This document shows, one piece after another, positions 46,022-55,962 of a stretch of 64,000 nt of DNA; the first letter of the stretch is position 1, and every line of letters begins with the position of its first letter. The notes beneath the pieces were generated by a model, which was not told the origin of the DNA, did not search any database, and worked only from the letters and a program-made list of their open reading frames with translations. The stretch is from assembly GCF_002699855.1 (NCBI RefSeq), contig NZ_LKBW01000112.1, positions 24,669 to 88,668 of the forward strand, in the 5' to 3' direction. The position numbers and the translations under genes are program-made. This DNA comes from Pseudomonas amygdali. GTDB lineage: Bacteria > Pseudomonadota > Gammaproteobacteria > Pseudomonadales > Pseudomonadaceae.

Positions 46022-46819
46022 TCAGCGCTGCTCCACCAACTGCAAAAACCTTCGGGTTCGCTCGTTTTGCGGATTCAGCAGAATTTCGCCCGGGGTGCCG
46101 TCTGCCACGATGCGGCCTCCCTCCATGAACAGCACTCGGTCAGCGATGTCCTGAGCGAATTTCATCTCGTGGGTCACCAGTAACATGGTCATCTGAAATT
46201 CGTGGGCAATCGAGCGAATCACTGACAGCACCTCGCCGACCAGCTCCGGGTCGAGCGCTGACGTGACTTCATCGAACAACATGACCTGCGGGCGCATGGC
46301 CAGCGCTCTGGCAATCGCTACACGTTGTTGCTGACCACCGGAAAGCTGGCTCAGGTAGGCATCGGCCTTGTGAGCGAGCCCGACCAGCCCAAGGTATTGA
46401 TGCGCGCGCTCAAGGGCCTCTTCGCGAGGCAGTCTGAGTACCCGTAACGGCGCTTCGGTTAAATTTTCCTGCACGGTGAGGTGCGGGAACAGGTTGAACT
46501 GCTGGAAGACCATGCCAACCCGATGTTCCACCGGAGCCTTGCGCGCGCCGGGCCAGTGCCATTCGGATTTGCGCGCGGGCACTGTTTCGCCTGCGACTTC
46601 TATGCTGCCTTGCTGATAGTTTTCCAGCCCCTTGATGAGGCGCAATACCGTTGATTTACCCGAGCCACTGGGGCCGATCAAGGCGACTTTCTGACCTTGA
46701 GGAATGCTCAGGTCCAGATGGTCGATGATCCGGTTGCGGCCGAAGTCCTTGACCACTTGTTTCAGCTGTATCTGCGCAGTGGTGACGGGTGGGATTGCGG
46801 TGTGTGCGAGATCAGACAT
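46022..46819 (-). CDS. ABC importer ATPase, polar amino acid / ectoine type
   Basis: A 265-residue ATPase: Walker A GPSGSGKST, Q-loop FQQFNLFPHLTV, signature LSGGQQQRVAIARAL, Walker B VMLFDEVTSALD, H-loop LLVTHEM. GGAAAGG precedes the ATG at 46819, which overlaps the preceding permease by 8 bp. It is the last of four genes (binding protein, two permeases, ATPase). Family is GlnQ/HisP-like; by operon order and binding protein it may be EhuA. Confidence 0.85.
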   Translation of the reverse strand: MSDLAHTAIPPVTTAQIQLKQVVKDFGRNRIIDHLDLSIPQGQKVALIGPSGSGKSTVLRLIKGLENYQQGSIEVAGETVPARKSEWHWPGARKAPVEHRVGMVFQQFNLFPHLTVQENLTEAPLRVLRLPREEALERAHQYLGLVGLAHKADAYLSQLSGGQQQRVAIARALAMRPQVMLFDEVTSALDPELVGEVLSVIRSIAHEFQMTMLLVTHEMKFAQDIADRVLFMEGGRIVADGTPGEILLNPQNERTRRFLQLVEQR

Positions 46820-47462
46820 GGCTGCGCCTTTCCAGGTATTTGAACAGCAACGAGGTCGGCACACTGATCGCCAGAAACATCAGCGCCATCACTGTGTACG
46901 GTTCGTTGTAACGATAGGTCATGCCGGCGATCTGCTTGGCAGCCTGAAACAGTTCAGGGATAGTAATCACCGCCAGAAGCGGCGTTTCCTTGAACATGCC
47001 GATCAGGTAATTGCCGAGCACCGGCAGCATGGGTTTCAACGCCTGCGGCAGGATAATGCGCCGCCAGGTGTCGCCACGGCTGAAGTCCAGCGCGCGTGCG
47101 GCTTCCCATTGCCCGGCAGGGATGTCGTCGATGGCACCGCGATACGCTTCGGCAATGTAGGCCGCGTAATAGCAGCCAAGACCTATCACACCGGTGGTGA
47201 TGGCCGGGAAGGTGATGCCCGCCAGCGGCAGCGCGAAGAACAGCACATACAACTGGACCATCAACGGCGTATTACGGAAAAAGCTCAGGTAGCCTTTGCT
47301 CAGGCGATGCACGATGGTTATCTGCGAGCGCAGTGTCAGGGCCAGGATCAGACCGAGTAAAACCGCGAGCAGGAACCCCAGCACCACGACCTGTACGGTC
47401 ACCAGCAAGCCCTGAAACAGCTCCGGCAGAATCGACCAGGCGAATGCGATATCAAACTCCAT
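46812..47462 (-). CDS. ABC importer permease, polar amino acid / ectoine type
   Basis: A 216-residue permease of the HisM/GlnP family with five predicted helices (TVQVVVLGFLLAVLLGLILA first). The EAA loop is EAARALDFSRGDTWRRIILP, where the ATPase docks. It starts 3 bp after the companion permease and overlaps the ATPase gene by 8 bp. Substrate follows the binding protein at 48201-49073. Confidence 0.85.
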   Translation of the reverse strand: MEFDIAFAWSILPELFQGLLVTVQVVVLGFLLAVLLGLILALTLRSQITIVHRLSKGYLSFFRNTPLMVQLYVLFFALPLAGITFPAITTGVIGLGCYYAAYIAEAYRGAIDDIPAGQWEAARALDFSRGDTWRRIILPQALKPMLPVLGNYLIGMFKETPLLAVITIPELFQAAKQIAGMTYRYNEPYTVMALMFLAISVPTSLLFKYLERRSHV

Positions 47463-47465
47463 CGT

Positions 47466-48149
47466 TCATCCCCTTGCCGTGCGCCACGCGGTGGCGTGCT
47501 GCTCATAACGCTTGACCAGCCAGCTCAATGGCCAGGTCATCACGAAGTAGCAGACCAGCACGATGCTCCAGATCAGCGTTTGCTGGCCCAGCGTGGTTAT
47601 CAATTGACTGCCGGTAAAGGTCAGGTCGGTGAGGGTAATGAGGGAAACCAGTGAGGTGGTTTTCAGCAGCTCGACCAATTGGTTGCCCATCGGCGGGATC
47701 ATGAACGGCAGGGCCTGCGGCAGAATGATTCGCCGAAACGCGCTTATCGGCCCGAAATCCAGCGCACGCACAGCGTCACGTTGACCCTGGCTGACGTTGA
47801 TCAGTGCCGAGCGAATGATTTCCGCGCCATACGCCGAAAACGTCAGCCCCAGCCCCAGCACACCCGTGGTCATGGGTGACAGGCGAATGCCGAACAGCGG
47901 CAGGATGAAGAACAGATAAAACAGCAACACCAATGCCGAGATGCCACGCAGCACTTCGACATATACCGTGGCGAACCAGCGTAACGCCCTGAATGGCGAC
48001 AGGCGCATCAGGGCGATTACAAACGAGAGCACCAGCACCAGCAGTTCAGCAAGCACAGTGATCTGCAGGGTGATCCAGGCGCCGTGGGCCAGTTGTCTGG
48101 CAATGAAACCTGCGGTTTCCAGTGTTGCAGCATCAACAGGCATGGCCAT
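47466..48149 (-). CDS. ABC importer permease, polar amino acid / ectoine type
   Basis: A 227-residue permease, paralogue of the next gene. The EAA loop is RDAVRALDFGPISAFRRIIL. MAMPVDAATLETAGFIARQL is the N-terminus; the ATG at 48143 (two codons later) is an alternative start. About five membrane helices. It lies 51 bp after the binding protein gene and 3 bp before the partner permease. Confidence 0.85.
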   Translation of the reverse strand: MAMPVDAATLETAGFIARQLAHGAWITLQITVLAELLVLVLSFVIALMRLSPFRALRWFATVYVEVLRGISALVLLFYLFFILPLFGIRLSPMTTGVLGLGLTFSAYGAEIIRSALINVSQGQRDAVRALDFGPISAFRRIILPQALPFMIPPMGNQLVELLKTTSLVSLITLTDLTFTGSQLITTLGQQTLIWSIVLVCYFVMTWPLSWLVKRYEQHATAWRTARG

Positions 48150-48200
48150 ACTCGTGTGGGTCAGGGCCGTTTACTGCGCGCCCTTGCGGGACGGGGCAGA

Positions 48201-49073
48201 TCATGGGTTGCAGCGTTGGGCTGCGGTGATGGCCGGGTCAGCCAGTTCGTTTTCGGTGTAGCCGTACTTCTGCAGGATTTTCAGCAGCTCGCCCGACGCC
48301 CGGAGTTTGGCCAGTTGTTCGTTGAAAGCCTGTTCGAAGGCCGGATCGTTTTTTGGCAGGCCGTAGGTGTGGTAATTCCAGCCCGGTTTGCCACTGGCGT
48401 CCGGAATCTGCTCGAAAGGCAAGGCGCGCTCGATGTCCGGACTGTTGGCTTTCTTGATCAGACTGATGACTTCGGCATCCGGGAAATACACCACGTCCAC
48501 GCGACCCGCCTGCAAGGCGGCCAATGCCTCGGTGTCCTTGTCGAACAACACCACGTTGCCGTTGGCGATACCGCTGTCTTTGGCTTCCTGAACCTGATTG
48601 CTGCCAGGTTGCGTGGCCAGGCGCACCTTGGCGTTGCTGGCGACGTCCTTGAGGCTGTGCAGGTTCAGCGGGTTGCCGGTTTTGACAATGAACGCACCGC
48701 CGGATCGCGTCACCGGGTTGGAGAACGCGATGACCTTGCAGCGATTCGGATTGATGAACAGGCCTGCACCGATCAAGTCGAAACGACCTGCTGCCAGACC
48801 CGGCACCAGCGAACCGAAGTCAGTGATGGGCGTCTCGATCTGCTTGATACCCAGCGGTTCGAGAATCGCACGCAGTATCTCTACGTTGGCCCCGGTCGCT
48901 TTGCCATCGGTGCCGATGTAGGCATAGGGCTGTTCGTTGGCGATGCCAGCGGTCAAGCCGTCAGTGCGGCCTTTTTCCAGCAGTCCGGCCAGGGCGGAAA
49001 ACGAAATAACGGCATTCAGCAACAGCGCTGAACCCATCAGGGCTGGGAACGACAGGGGGTTGATGCCTTTCAT
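48201..49073 (-). CDS. ABC importer substrate-binding protein, EhuB-like
   Basis: A 290-residue periplasmic binding protein with signal peptide MKGINPLSFPALMGSALLLN. The lobe sequence ITDFGSLVPGLAAGRFDLIG, then NPNRCKVIAFSNPV, is what I recall of ectoine/hydroxyectoine-binding EhuB proteins, a subgroup of the amino acid binding family 3. NPLNLHSLKDVA also fits. The ligand is therefore possibly ectoine, but an amino acid is a realistic alternative; no ectoine catabolic (eut) genes are adjacent. The start at 49073 is chosen for the signal peptide; the binding site is weak. Confidence 0.7.
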   Translation of the reverse strand: MKGINPLSFPALMGSALLLNAVISFSALAGLLEKGRTDGLTAGIANEQPYAYIGTDGKATGANVEILRAILEPLGIKQIETPITDFGSLVPGLAAGRFDLIGAGLFINPNRCKVIAFSNPVTRSGGAFIVKTGNPLNLHSLKDVASNAKVRLATQPGSNQVQEAKDSGIANGNVVLFDKDTEALAALQAGRVDVVYFPDAEVISLIKKANSPDIERALPFEQIPDASGKPGWNYHTYGLPKNDPAFEQAFNEQLAKLRASGELLKILQKYGYTENELADPAITAAQRCNP

Positions 49074-49316
49074 TGCGGGTGCTCGAAGTAGGGGGATGGG
49101 GGCTTGTTGCTGATGCGGCCTGAACATGCGAGTCAGGTTCGCAACTTGGCCTGGTCTTGCCTGCATCCTGCTTCGGCAACGTTTGGTGCATAAGATGAAA
49201 CTCTATAGCTATTAAAAAGATAATTTAAATATCGATAAGGAATATGCATATACGCAGTCGCCGACGCCATGGGTTTCAAACGTCGTGCGACCAATTGATG
49301 CAAGACCAGATATCTG
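49074..49316. other. Intergenic region between two importer operons
   Basis: 243 bp. AT-rich around 49200-49250. It contains the promoter of the leftward EhuB-like operon and the end of the Dpp-like operon. No clear terminator or gene was found. Confidence 0.4.
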
Positions 49317-50961
49317 TCAGTGCGTCCCTGTTTGTAACTCCAGACGCCGGCCAGGTATCGCAGCAATCAACTCCTGGGTGTAAGCCGCTTCAGGCCTGGC
49401 AAAAACATCCTCGGCCAGACCCTGCTCGGCGGTCTTGCCATGCTTGAGCACCAGTACCTGGTGGGCAACGCTGGCGACCACTGCCAAGTCGTGGGAAACC
49501 AGCACGTAGGCGATGCCGGATTCGGATTGCAGTTCGACCAGCAAGTCGAGAATCTGCGCCTGCACCGACACGTCCAGGGCCGAAACCGGCTCATCGAGCA
49601 GCAGCAGATCCGGTTGCAGGGCCAGCGCTCTGGCAATGGCAACCCGCTGACGCTGGCCACCGGAAAGCTCGCGGGGCAGTCGGTCCAGATACGCCACGGG
49701 CAAGTGTACTCGCTCGATCAACCGGCGCGCGGCCTGCTCCAGTTCACGGCCTTTGAGCAGGCCGAATGAGACCAGTGGTTCGACGATGCTCTCAAATAGC
49801 GTGAAGCGTGGATCAAGGGCCGCGAACGGGTTTTGCTGTACCAGTTGGATGCGTCGCCGTAGCGGTCTGAACTCGCGCCAGCCCAGGTCGGTGACATCCT
49901 GGCCGTCCAGCAAAACTCGCCCGTGCGTGGGTTTTTCCAGGCCCAGCGCAATGCGCAGTGCAGTACTTTTGCCAGAGCCGGACTCGCCGGCGATGGCCAG
50001 GGTCTGGCCGGGATAAACCTTGAAGTTGACGTCCTGCAATGCCTGGAAGCCTGTGTCTTCACCTTTCACGTAGGGCAGGCGATAGGTCTTGCCGATGTTG
50101 CTCAGGGTCAGCAGAGGCGTGTCGCTGCTCGATACCGGGCGCACTGTTGCCGGGCTCTTGCGCTGGCCGAAAGCCGGTGCTGCCGCGATCAGTGCGCGGG
50201 TATAGGTATGGCGCGGTGTGATGAGTATCTGTTGCGGCGGGCCTTGTTCGACCAACTCGCCCTTGTTCATTACCAGCACACGGTCAGCACGATCGGCAGC
50301 CACGCCGAGATCGTGGGTAATGATCAGCAGGGAAATGCCGCGCTCGGCCACCAGGCGTTGCAGGTGATCAAGGATCTTGCGCTGCACTGTCACGTCCAGA
50401 GCACTAGTGGGCTCATCCGGCGATGATCAGGCGAGGATTGCCCGCCAACGCGATGGCGATCAGCACGCGCTGACGCATGCCACCGGACAGTTCGTGCGGA
50501 TACTGGCGGGCGCGTAATACCGGCTTGTCCAGACCGACCTGTTGCAGCAACTCCAGCACATCGGCATCCACCGCCGGGGAACGCCGGCCGTGGGCCTGAA
50601 TCAATGCTTCGGCAATTTGCCGGCCGATGCGCAGGGTAGGGTTGAGGCCGACCATCGGGTCTTGCGGCACCAGACCGATCACGCTGCCGCGAACCCGACG
50701 TTTTTCTCGCTCGGAAGCTTGGCTCAGGTCGTGACCATCGACGTGCAGCTCGCCGCCTGTGATGGTCGCGTTGTCTGGCAACAGGCCGAGTATGGCGTTG
50801 GCCAGGGTCGACTTGCCGGACCCGGATTCACCGACAATTGCCACGGTTTCACCCCTGGCCACCTGAAACGAGACGCCGCGCACGGCCTGGTTGGTCTGGC
50901 CGTCGAAACGGTAGGCGACACTCAGATGACGAATGTCGATCAGTTGGGCGGTATCGGTCAT
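49317..50961 (-). pseudogene. Dual-ATPase of oligopeptide/nickel-type ABC importer, +1 frameshift in first Walker B
   Basis: A DppD-DppF-type fusion ATPase that should be 547 residues. The first half (50961 to 50413) has Walker A GESGSGKST and signature LSGGMRQRVLIAIAL, then reads NPRLIIAG and stops. Removing one base of the CC pair at 50417-50418 restores the reading LIIADEPTSALDVTVQRKIL. The second half is intact: GESGSGKST, LSGGQRQRVAIARAL, LLLLDEPVSALD. As written the importer would have no complete first ATPase, though the second half might be made from an internal start. It is the last gene of a four-gene operon and overlaps the permease by 4 bp. Confidence 0.85.
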
Positions 50962-51890
50962 CGTTGAGTCTCTTCCAGAGTGCGGGCGATGTGGTTGAAG
51001 CTGAACACTACGCCAACCACGAACAGGCCCGGCAGCAGCGACACCCAGGGCGCGGTCATCAGGAAGTGACGACCATTGGCGATCAGCGTGCCCCATTCGG
51101 CAGCCGGTGGTTCGGCACCAAAGCCGAGGAAACTCAGCCCGGCAGTCGCCAGAATCGCTGCACCGAAATCCAGTGTGGCAAGCACCGCCACCGGGCCCCA
51201 GGCGTTGGGCAGGATGTGGCGCAGCAGGGTTCGCGTCCAGCTTGCACCGCCCAGCCGCGCGGCCTCGACGTAAGGCAGGGTCTTGACGCGCAATACTTCG
51301 GCGCGGGTGGTGCGCGCGAATCCGGGGATGATCCCCACACCGACCGCAATGGCCACCGGAAGGGTGCCGAAACCGATGGCGGTGACAATCGCCAGCGCCA
51401 GTAACAGGCCGGGCAGGGCCAGCAATACATCGATCAGGCGCATGATCACTGCATCGATGCGCCCGCCTGCAAAACCGGAAATCACCCCCAGGCTCAGGCC
51501 ACCGGCCATGGCGATGCCCACCGCCAGCAATGCGGCTTGTACCGACAGGCTCGATCCGTGTACCACGCGGGTGTAGAGATCACGGCCCGGTTCATCGGTG
51601 CCGAACCAGTGCGCGGCATTTGGCGCGGTGAGCTTTTCGCTGGGCGAGGTGGCGTAAGGCGCGTAGCTGCTCAGCAGGTTGGGTGCCAGCGCGGCCAGTA
51701 ATGCAAAGGCGACCATTGCCACCGCGAGCAGAAACCCCGGACGACGCAGCAGGGGCTTGGCGGCCTCTACGGCGCGACTCAGGTTGCTACGCCGCCGCCA
51801 TTGCGCGGCGGGGGCGGTTTTGCCGGAAAGGCTTTGACTGGAATCAACAAGGCGGGTCAGGCGCGCAAGGCGGTTGTCGAAGATAGTCAT
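50958..51890 (-). CDS. Oligopeptide-type ABC permease (DppC family)
   Basis: A 310-residue inner membrane permease. The N-terminal OppC-type segment (LLRRPGFLLAVAMVAFALLA) is followed by HWFGTDEPGRDLYTRVVHG, the DppC hallmark. The EAA loop is YVEAARLGGASWTRTLLRHI. The start at 51890 is 4 bp after the DppB-type stop, and its stop overlaps the ATPase start. Around six helices. Confidence 0.88.
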   Translation of the reverse strand: MTIFDNRLARLTRLVDSSQSLSGKTAPAAQWRRRSNLSRAVEAAKPLLRRPGFLLAVAMVAFALLAALAPNLLSSYAPYATSPSEKLTAPNAAHWFGTDEPGRDLYTRVVHGSSLSVQAALLAVGIAMAGGLSLGVISGFAGGRIDAVIMRLIDVLLALPGLLLALAIVTAIGFGTLPVAIAVGVGIIPGFARTTRAEVLRVKTLPYVEAARLGGASWTRTLLRHILPNAWGPVAVLATLDFGAAILATAGLSFLGFGAEPPAAEWGTLIANGRHFLMTAPWVSLLPGLFVVGVVFSFNHIARTLEETQR

Positions 51891-51894
51891 GGCG

Positions 51895-52845
51895 TCAGGA
51901 GACCTTTGGCGTGTGGGCGATGCGCGGATCCAGCGCGGGGTACAGCAGGTCAACGATCAGGTTGACCACGACGAAAGCAGCTGCCGAGACCGCAACGATG
52001 GCCAGCACCACCGGAATGTCCTGGCGCAGCACGGCCTCCTGGGCAAGACGACCGACCCCGGAGCGGGCGAAAATGGTTTCCACCAGCACGGCACCGGACA
52101 CGGTGTTGCCCACTTGCAGACCGATCAGCGTCAACAGCGGCAAGGCAGCGTTCTTGAACGCATGGCGGGCCTGAACCTGGGCGCGAGTGAGGCCCTTGGC
52201 GTAGGCGGTAATGATGTATGGCTCTTTCCAGACGCCCTGAAAGCCGCGTTGTAAAACCTGCGCGTACACTGCAGCACTGGGGATCGCCAGTGTGACAGCG
52301 GGCAATATCAAGCTGGAAAAGCCCTGATTGCCGGTCGCTGGAAACCAGCCAAGGCTGAATGCGAACAGCTGAATAAACAACAGGCCCATCCAGAATACCG
52401 GTACTGAGAAGCCCAGCGACGGCAGCCGGGACAAGGCGACCTTCAACGGCTGCCAGCGCACGTAGGCGGTGAGGTAAGCCAGCCCGACGCCACCGATCAG
52501 CGACAGAACAATGGCCAGCCCCGCCAGGCTCAGGGTTTGCGGCAAACGTTCGACCAGCAGTTCCGAAACCGGACGATTGAGTGTCAGCGAATTGCCGAAG
52601 TCCCCCTGAACAGCGCCCCACAGCAGGTCGACATATTGCTCGAAGACGCCTCGGTCCAGCCCGTAATAGAGCTTGGCTTGAGCCAGGTCCTGCGCGGACA
52701 GGGAGTCGATTTCGACACCTGAGGCGCTGAGCATGATCGACAAGGTATCGCCGGGCAGCAGATACAGAATGAAGTAGGTGATGCTGTAGGCACCCCAGAG
52801 TACCAGCAGCGCCTGGGCGATCCGGCTGAGGATATAACGGCTCAT
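51895..52845 (-). CDS. Oligopeptide-type ABC permease (DppB family)
   Basis: A 316-residue permease. MSRYILSRIAQALLVLWGAY is the typical DppB N-terminus, and FILYLLPGDTLSIML the following helix end. The EAA-like loop YIITAYAKGLTRAQVQARHA docks the ATPase. The ATG overlaps the binding protein stop by 4 bp. Confidence 0.88.
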   Translation of the reverse strand: MSRYILSRIAQALLVLWGAYSITYFILYLLPGDTLSIMLSASGVEIDSLSAQDLAQAKLYYGLDRGVFEQYVDLLWGAVQGDFGNSLTLNRPVSELLVERLPQTLSLAGLAIVLSLIGGVGLAYLTAYVRWQPLKVALSRLPSLGFSVPVFWMGLLFIQLFAFSLGWFPATGNQGFSSLILPAVTLAIPSAAVYAQVLQRGFQGVWKEPYIITAYAKGLTRAQVQARHAFKNAALPLLTLIGLQVGNTVSGAVLVETIFARSGVGRLAQEAVLRQDIPVVLAIVAVSAAAFVVVNLIVDLLYPALDPRIAHTPKVS

Positions 52846-54473
52846 GGCGCTGCGATCTCGATATCGTTGAACAGCGCAAAGCCTTCCGCCGTCCAGTGGA
52901 AGTTACGCACGTTTTTCGCCGTGGCGGCTTGCCAGACCCGCTCGTAGACCGGGAATGCCGAACCTTCATCGATCAGCAGGTCCTGCAGGTCGCCATAGGC
53001 TTTTGCGCGTTGTTCGCTGCGCGTGGCGGTCAGCCCGGCGTCAAACAGTTCCAGGGCTTTGGGCAGCGTTTGCGGTGCGTAAAGGTTGGTCGCCAATGTC
53101 GAACTGTTGGCGCTACGCGGGTCGATGATGGTCTGCAGGATGATCGGGTCGGCGCGGGTCATGTAGGTGGACGTCAGGTCATAATTGCCTGCCGCATTGG
53201 CAGCTGCCCATTCGGCGGTGGTCACCACGTTGAGCTTGAGCTCGATACCCACTTTGCGCAGCTGATCCTGAATCAGCACATCACCAGCGGTTTCAGCGGG
53301 GGACAGGTTGTAGGCCAGCTTCAGTCGTTTGCCGTCCTTGTACCGATAGCCGTCGGCGTTCTTCTGCCAGCCGGCTTCGTCGAGTAAACGCTCTGCACCC
53401 TGAGGGTCATAGGCCAGTCTGTCGGCCTGATTCTTGTAAAACGGCGTGGTGACGTCGTAGATACCCGACACCGCCGGAAATTGCGGGTTGTAGACAGTGG
53501 CGGCGTAGGTCTTGCGGTCGATGGCTTTTTGTAGCGCCAGACGCACATTGCGGTCAGCGAGGATGCGATTGCCGCGCGTGTTGGGGTACATATTCAGGGC
53601 CGGCCCTGGCAGCGAGCGGCTCTGGATAGTCGCGCCCCTGGATTTGAACAGGTTCAGGTCCACTTCGGAAAACGGGTTGCGTGGCCAGAGGATGTCCACC
53701 TGGCCCTGAACGAACTGGCCGTTGCGCACGCTCTCTTCCGGAACGTAACTGACCTCGACCGCATCCAGATGCGCCTCGCCCCTGTTCTGCGCATTGGCCG
53801 ATGGCCATGCATAGCCCTTGCGTTTGATCAGGCGCAAACCGCTTTCAGGGGTGTAGCGCTCCAGCACGAATGGCCCGGTGCCGATGATTGCACCCAGCGA
53901 GCGTTCCTTGACGCTGAGTGTGTAGGACTCCGGGGCAAGAATGGCGAGGTTGGTGGTTGAGGTGGCTTGCAGAAAGCCCGCATTTGGCGTGGCCAGCACC
54001 AGTTTGACAGTGAAATCGTCGACGACTTCGGCGTGGTCGTAACCCTTCAGGTAGGTCGCGCCAAAGGTTGCAGGCAATTGCGCGGCAAACGCTTTATTGC
54101 TGTCGTAGGCGGTCTTCACGGCCTGTGCGTCGAAGCGCGTGCCATTGCTGAACGTCACATCCTTGCGCAAGTGGAAGGTGTACTCAAGCGCGTTTTCACT
54201 GACGTCCCAGCGTTCTGCAATCCAGGGAATGATAGTGCCGGTCTGTGGGTTCTGATCGGTCAGCGACTCGGCGACATTACGCAGCACCACGCGGTGCTCC
54301 AGCCAATACACCTGGAACGGATCAAGGCTGACCAGCGTGGTGTTGTCTCTGAAGAAAGCTACTTTAAGCGTCTTGCTTGCCTGGCCTTCTTGCCCAGAGG
54401 GCGAGCAGCCGAGCAGGGTGAGGGCAGTAATGACGGCGAATAACAGGCGTGCAAGAAGAGGGCGCACGGTCAT
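52842..54473 (-). CDS. Family 5 extracellular solute-binding lipoprotein
   Basis: A 543-residue SBP_bac_5 protein with a lipobox at Cys23 (ITALTLLGCSPSG). YTFHLRKDVTFSNGTRFDAQ is the family signature and RNVRLALQKAIDRKTYAATV the conserved second-lobe helix. Ligands of this class include peptides, nickel complexes, opines and glutathione; the sequence does not decide. First gene of the four-gene importer. An upstream AT-rich segment (54594-54690) may hold its promoter. Confidence 0.88.
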   Translation of the reverse strand: MTVRPLLARLLFAVITALTLLGCSPSGQEGQASKTLKVAFFRDNTTLVSLDPFQVYWLEHRVVLRNVAESLTDQNPQTGTIIPWIAERWDVSENALEYTFHLRKDVTFSNGTRFDAQAVKTAYDSNKAFAAQLPATFGATYLKGYDHAEVVDDFTVKLVLATPNAGFLQATSTTNLAILAPESYTLSVKERSLGAIIGTGPFVLERYTPESGLRLIKRKGYAWPSANAQNRGEAHLDAVEVSYVPEESVRNGQFVQGQVDILWPRNPFSEVDLNLFKSRGATIQSRSLPGPALNMYPNTRGNRILADRNVRLALQKAIDRKTYAATVYNPQFPAVSGIYDVTTPFYKNQADRLAYDPQGAERLLDEAGWQKNADGYRYKDGKRLKLAYNLSPAETAGDVLIQDQLRKVGIELKLNVVTTAEWAAANAAGNYDLTSTYMTRADPIILQTIIDPRSANSSTLATNLYAPQTLPKALELFDAGLTATRSEQRAKAYGDLQDLLIDEGSAFPVYERVWQAATAKNVRNFHWTAEGFALFNDIEIAAP

Positions 54474-54920
54474 CGCGCTGTCCTCCGATATACGAATCTG
54501 TAGGCGAAAGTCGAAGGTTGAGTGCGGTGCATGGAAAAGTCCTCTTCAAGTCGAGCGCAGCGATCCGGCTGGTTTTAAGACCGTATTCTTATGTAAGGAG
54601 GCTGTAAAAGTATTTTTTCTTATAAGCTAATATAGGTTTTTATGATTTATTTGATAGTTTATTATGCTTTATAGGTATTTTATGGCGCTTGGTTTATGTC
54701 TGCGGTGTAGGTTCGCAGCGATTCCAGAGAGAAGCGTGGTGGAACCTGTTCTTTCCTGATCGCCACACATTGCTGATTTTGCGGGTGAGTCAGCCCGCAG
54801 CATCAGGGCGCGCAGGCGAATCCAGCAGCGGAATTGTCGCTGAGTATCCTGATCACGCAGCCCATGCAGGTCTGATTGCAGTGGATGGTTTGCGAACCGG
54901 CTTGATGCCGGTTCGTTCGT
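54474..54920. other. Gap with AT-rich segment and structured 3' end
   Basis: 447 bp. 54594-54690 is very AT-rich (TATAGG, TTGATA-like elements), and then the sequence returns to high GC with stem-forming pairs (GCGGG/CCCGC near 54781-54798). A perfect 9-bp stem, CGAACCGGC (54893-54901) with GCCGGTTCG (54907-54915), is followed by TTCGTTT. This terminator lies at the LysR gene end but its T-rich side faces rightward. A short rightward RNA from about 54700 to 54920 is possible. Confidence 0.35.
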
Positions 54921-55823
54921 TTACAAGGTGGCTCCCGCCGCGCCTGCCTTGCTCTTGAGCGCTGCTTCAAGGCGGTCAATGAACAGGCGCACCCTGTGAG
55001 GAACGCGCTGGCGTGTTGGCAGCACTGCCGTGACAGACAGCTGTTCGGGCATGGCATCTTCGAAGTCCACCTGCTGAAGGCTGCCTTCGTTGATTTCCTG
55101 TCGGACATCCCAATAGGTCAGCATGGCCAGTCCCATACCTTGTTTACATGCCGTGCGCACGGCCTCGACGCTGTTGGCAGAGAAGGGGCCCTGAGCGCGA
55201 ATGGTGATGGGCTCGCCGTTTTTTGTGAACGACCACCAGGGCATTGCGTGCAAGGCAATGCACGGGTGGTGTCTGAGTTCCTCCAGTAGCGCTGGTTTGC
55301 CGTGCCTCGCCAGGTAGTCTGGGCTTGCACACACCACCCGTGGGTTGGGTGCCAGCGATCTGGCCACCAGAGCGGAGTCACGTATCGTGGCGATCCGAAT
55401 GGCGACATCAATGCCCATCCCGACAATGTCCACGATGCTGTCCGACAACGTCAGGTCGATACTCAGGGCGGGATTCTCCTGCATCAATACCGGCAGTAGC
55501 GGCATGATCACGGTCTGACCAAACACGCTGGGCGCGGTGAGCCGCAACACGCCACTGGCTGTACCGGTATCGCCTTTCAGCGTGGCGCGGGCAGTTTCGC
55601 TGGCGTGCAGCATGGTTTTTGCGTGTGGCAGAAACACTTCGCCCTCTGGCGTCAGTGATACCGAGCGGGTTGTACGGTGAAACAGCCTGACCCCCAGGTC
55701 GTTTTCCAGCGCAGCCAGACGTCTGGAGATTGCCATCGGTGACAACCCGAGTCGACGCGCCGCTTCCGACAGGCTTCTGCTGGAAGCAATGGCTGCGAAC
55801 ACCTCTATATCAGATATTTGCAC
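54921..55823 (-). CDS. LysR-family transcriptional regulator
   Basis: A 300-residue LTTR. The winged HTH is MQISDIEVFAAIASSRSLSE with AARRLGLSPMAISRRLAALE, and LFHRTTRSVSLTPEGE ends it. The effector domain begins near residue 90 (GVLRLTAPSVFGQTVIMPLL). Divergent from the old yellow enzyme gene across 139 bp, the usual arrangement for a regulator and its target. Confidence 0.9.
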   Translation of the reverse strand: MQISDIEVFAAIASSRSLSEAARRLGLSPMAISRRLAALENDLGVRLFHRTTRSVSLTPEGEVFLPHAKTMLHASETARATLKGDTGTASGVLRLTAPSVFGQTVIMPLLPVLMQENPALSIDLTLSDSIVDIVGMGIDVAIRIATIRDSALVARSLAPNPRVVCASPDYLARHGKPALLEELRHHPCIALHAMPWWSFTKNGEPITIRAQGPFSANSVEAVRTACKQGMGLAMLTYWDVRQEINEGSLQQVDFEDAMPEQLSVTAVLPTRQRVPHRVRLFIDRLEAALKSKAGAAGATL

Positions 55824-55962
55824 GGATTCTATCCATTTTCGTTAAAGCGCCTTATCTGAACGGCCGGGTTCCAATGGTCTTCGCCAGCCCTTACCGTTGC
55901 CGCAGGTTCTGTCCATGACTGCGGGCAATTCGCAGGCGATCTGCACAGTGAGGGTTTGAAGT

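Noticed and set aside
54689..54958. 89-codon rightward frame before the LysR gene end
   Set aside because: No binding site and it runs into the opposite-strand LysR gene; the segment is better viewed as a possible structured RNA.
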